From: Agelaius tricolor | Taxonomy: Eukaryota; Chordata; Aves; Passeriformes; Icteridae | Direction: 5' to 3' | Assembly (NCBI GenBank): GCA_023055355.1 | Contig: JALJCS010000012.1 | Location: 13,056,501-13,120,500 of the forward strand | DNA: 64,000 nt | In this document: one piece after another, positions 61,361 to 64,000 of the stretch | Layout: every line of letters begins with the position of its first letter | Numbering within the stretch: the first letter of the stretch is position 1 | Position numbers and translations under genes: made by a program | Notes under the pieces: model-generated | Database searches by the model: none | Told to the model about the DNA's origin: nothing | The model's input: the letters and a program-made list of their open reading frames with translations, nothing else

Positions 61361-64000
61361 TACAATAAAAAATATGCTCATCTCCTTGTCAATAAAGCAG
61401 TGTACTGCTGTAAAAATACTGCTTTCATTTCAGCTGAAAGCAGGAGGTTCATCCAGTACCAAGCTTCTCCAGCTATTTCATGAGCAAGGAAGAAGAGATC
61501 TGTTACGTGCCTGAGAGTCATTGGGAAGAGGCATCCAATGGCAGCACAGCACTTCTGTGCCACTCACTCCAGTGCTCCTGCCTCTCATCCCATGTCCCAG
61601 ACCAGGCTGGCACAGACTGCTGTGCTCAGAATATTCCAGAAGAATTATCTTTCCAATAAAACCACCTTGCAAAAAAAGCCAGCCACTTTTTAAGCACTAG
61701 CCCAGTGGCTAGATTGACTTATTCCAAATTACAAGGGGATTAATTTCAAATCTTACTTTCTACCTCCTCCAATGGCTATGGCTGAGTTGGATACCAGCTG
61801 AGCTGCCTAAAAACTTTCATCTGAATAACACCATGAATAGCCAGGACCTGCTTCACTGAAATCAAACAGCAAACTGGAAGGAAAAGAACTGTGATGCTAA
61901 TGCTAAGCAATGAGCCTCATCTCCAGCATCAGGTCAACAGCTGTACTGCATATGGACTTAAAGATATTGTACTGGATTCCAGTACAATATTCTGCCAGTG
62001 TGGCAATCAAAATCTTCACATACATACACAGCATTAGCACTACTGCAGCTGCATATGTAATTTTGTACCTTTCTGGGCCCAGCTGTTTCAAATATCCTAA
62101 TGAGGTAAGACTAAAATGTCTTTTTCTGAGACACTAACACTAATTGTGTGGTACAGTGTTGGGTGATGTGTTTGGGGATCTGGAGGCAGCATCACTGCAC
62201 AAGAGATGCACTTCCCAGGATACCACATGCACATCATCCCTGAACTGCACTGTGCCACCCAGGGCTCCTCTGAGAGACCATGGTACAGAAGGAAGGGGTG
62301 GCTGGAGAGGTTTTTATTTAAATTGAAGAGTACTTGGTTTCTTCTGGACACAAGTTCTTAAAATCAAAGTCAAACTCATTGATATTCATTTGTCAAAACA
62401 CAAATTCATTCAACCATCACAAAAAACTGAGGTTTGGGGGGTTCTTTTAGTGTCTTGAGGTTGATTTTGCTTTTGTTTGTTTAGGGTTTTTATATAAATT
62501 ATTCCATTGACACTGTCACAGGGAAGACCACAATCAATACAATTTACAGGAGTTCTGTACAGAACCACATGCTGCGCAGAAATTTGGTTTATCTGCGTGG
62601 TTGTGAACTTTCAGATTTTTTGCCTTTTACCTCCAATTTTTAAAAACCAACTTAACCTTTGCACTAACCAAGTAAATTACTTTACCACTGAGGTATGAGC
62701 AATTCTGTACTGCACTTCTCTCTGTGTCCCTGTGTTCCTTCCCTCCCACCTCCAACAGAAACTAGAAGATAAAAGTTTCAGTTTAGACTGGAACTTAAAC
62801 CTGCACTGCCATGAAATATATGCTTTCCAGGTAAATATAAAAAACACAAGGAGGGTGAAGTGAAAATATTCAAAGTGGTGTTTATAGATAAAATCACGGT
62901 GGGTTCAGGTCTTAGAGACAATTAGGTGTCCATGAAAAATCTCTCTAGATCAGTACTAGACCTCATAATTTCCTTAAAGAGATTCCACATGCATCATGGA
63001 GTCACCTCATTTAAGGAAACTTCCAAAATAGTGCCACAACATTTCCCATGCTCAGGGAGTTCTGATCCAATCTAATGTTTTTCTTATACTCTACCCAAAT
63101 TTATTAAGAATTCTGCTTTTAAAAGCAGTTTTCACCTAGATTAAGTATAATCAAAAAGTGTAATTGCTATTATGATCATGTGAGTGCTCGCAGTGTAAAA
63201 ATTTAAATCTTCTCTAATTTTGTTATTACTGATATTAGTTCATTTGGACTTGTCAGAAGACCTCCCTGTGTCAACATTTCCTTCCACTGAAGAGAAAATG
63301 GAAATGCTGAAATTTAGAAGTGGTGATTTCCAGCCTATTATCATATCTTCTTACATATAATAACAGGCTGAACCTATATTCAGCTACATTTTCCTTCCAT
63401 ACATTCTTAAAACAACCCACTGGAGCAATTTATAAATTGTAACACACACTCATAATTGCATTTTTACACAGGTATCGTGACACCAGTTTGCAAACTGAGC
63501 CTGAAGCTGGGGGTGAAAAAACCAGACTTATGTGAATTTTAAAAAGTCTTTCAGAGAAGTCTGTCAGGAAAATTGGAAGAAATTGAATGAAACACAGTTC
63601 TTAGTGTCCCAGTTTTCCATTTTAAACCTACCTATTCCTTCCTCTAGGATACTGGTGCCTCTACAGCAATGATCATTTTAAAGCTATTTTTAACAGTTAA
63701 CTGTCCCTCCTTGATATCAAAACTTATCCTAAACATTCTGCTTTGCTGCTTTAATGTTCAGGATATTTGGCTTTTAGGGGAAAGAATATGATTTAAAGAA
63801 GACTTTTTCTTCCTTTCAATAATAATTGAAGGGGTTACAAGTCCACTGAACATGGTTCTTTGGGAGATTATTGTTATCAACATCCAAAGGGTAACATCTC
63901 CACAAAGAGAACAGAGAGTATGAGCCACTACTGTGTCAATTAAATCTTGGCATTCATTCATTATGCCTTATGTCCTTTTCCTGCCTCTTTCTTCCTTGGT
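61361..64000. other. Non-coding right end, no gene seen
   Basis: AT-rich unique sequence with one strong short hairpin at 61964-61990. No exon, RNA gene or mobile element was recognised up to the window edge. Confidence 0.5.
61964..61990. repeat. Perfect 12-bp inverted repeat with 3-bp loop
   Basis: ATATTGTACTGG, spacer ATT, then CCAGTACAATAT. The arms are fully complementary, giving a compact hairpin. The stem does not extend into flanking sequence, so it is shorter than a microRNA precursor. Confidence 0.9.

Noticed and set aside
61940..62010. Possible microRNA precursor
   Set aside because: The stem is only 12 bp with a 3-base loop and does not extend into flanking sequence.
1..64000. 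tRNA, rRNA, snRNA, CRISPR, bacterial operon or retroviral gene content
   Set aside because: No tRNA T-arm box, spaced repeat array, ribosomal sequence, or gag/pol/env-like frame was noticed on either strand by eye. A covariance-model and repeat-library scan would be needed for certainty.

Overview
The window looks like vertebrate nuclear DNA, most likely from a bird. The evidence is an intron-split vertebrate gene with canonical splice sites, the 3' end of a CR1 LINE ending in the avian-type ATTCTATG repeat, low interspersed-repeat density, and a few GC-rich minisatellites. Nothing prokaryotic, plasmid-like, phage-like or CRISPR-like was seen.

One protein-coding gene can be supported, on the minus strand at the left edge (positions 30-10654): phospholipid scramblase family member 5, PLSCR5. 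It can be read as seven coding exons (10654-10642, 8085-7934, 3965-3923, 3088-2868, 1925-1764, 1123-962, 68-30). All junction phases agree and the predicted protein is 263 residues. It carries an N-terminal PPGLEYL motif, the IIIHQQVDLLE segment, a cysteine cluster, the GKISKYWSGF segment, a degenerate EF-hand-like loop and a C-terminal hydrophobic helix. The final 12-codon exon and the 3' UTR run up to and past the left edge. A compact CpG-dense segment (10779-10853) just upstream of the ATG is the likely promoter and 5' UTR. A second CpG cluster followed by a splice donor (14983-15130) is a possible alternative first exon.

From 11 kb to 64 kb no gene is recognisable. This fits the known vertebrate arrangement in which PLSCR5 borders a large gene-poor interval leading to ZIC4/ZIC1. 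The interval holds one CR1 fragment, a 30-bp minisatellite (14201-14599), a GC-rich block with two adjoining tandem arrays (20700-21103) and simple repeats. It also holds small duplications, two hairpin-forming palindromes, three CTCF-like motifs in the same orientation, and several stretches that resemble conserved non-coding elements. The best of these, 60560-61360, keeps about 17 CpGs in otherwise CpG-poor DNA and contains homeodomain-, SOX- and bZIP-type sites.

The short open reading frames across the desert look like chance. The longest ones sit in minisatellites whose period is a multiple of three. I found no convincing new biological system. The most useful items are the complete PLSCR5 model with its altered calcium loop, the hairpin/E-box minisatellite, and the candidate enhancer cluster at the right end.
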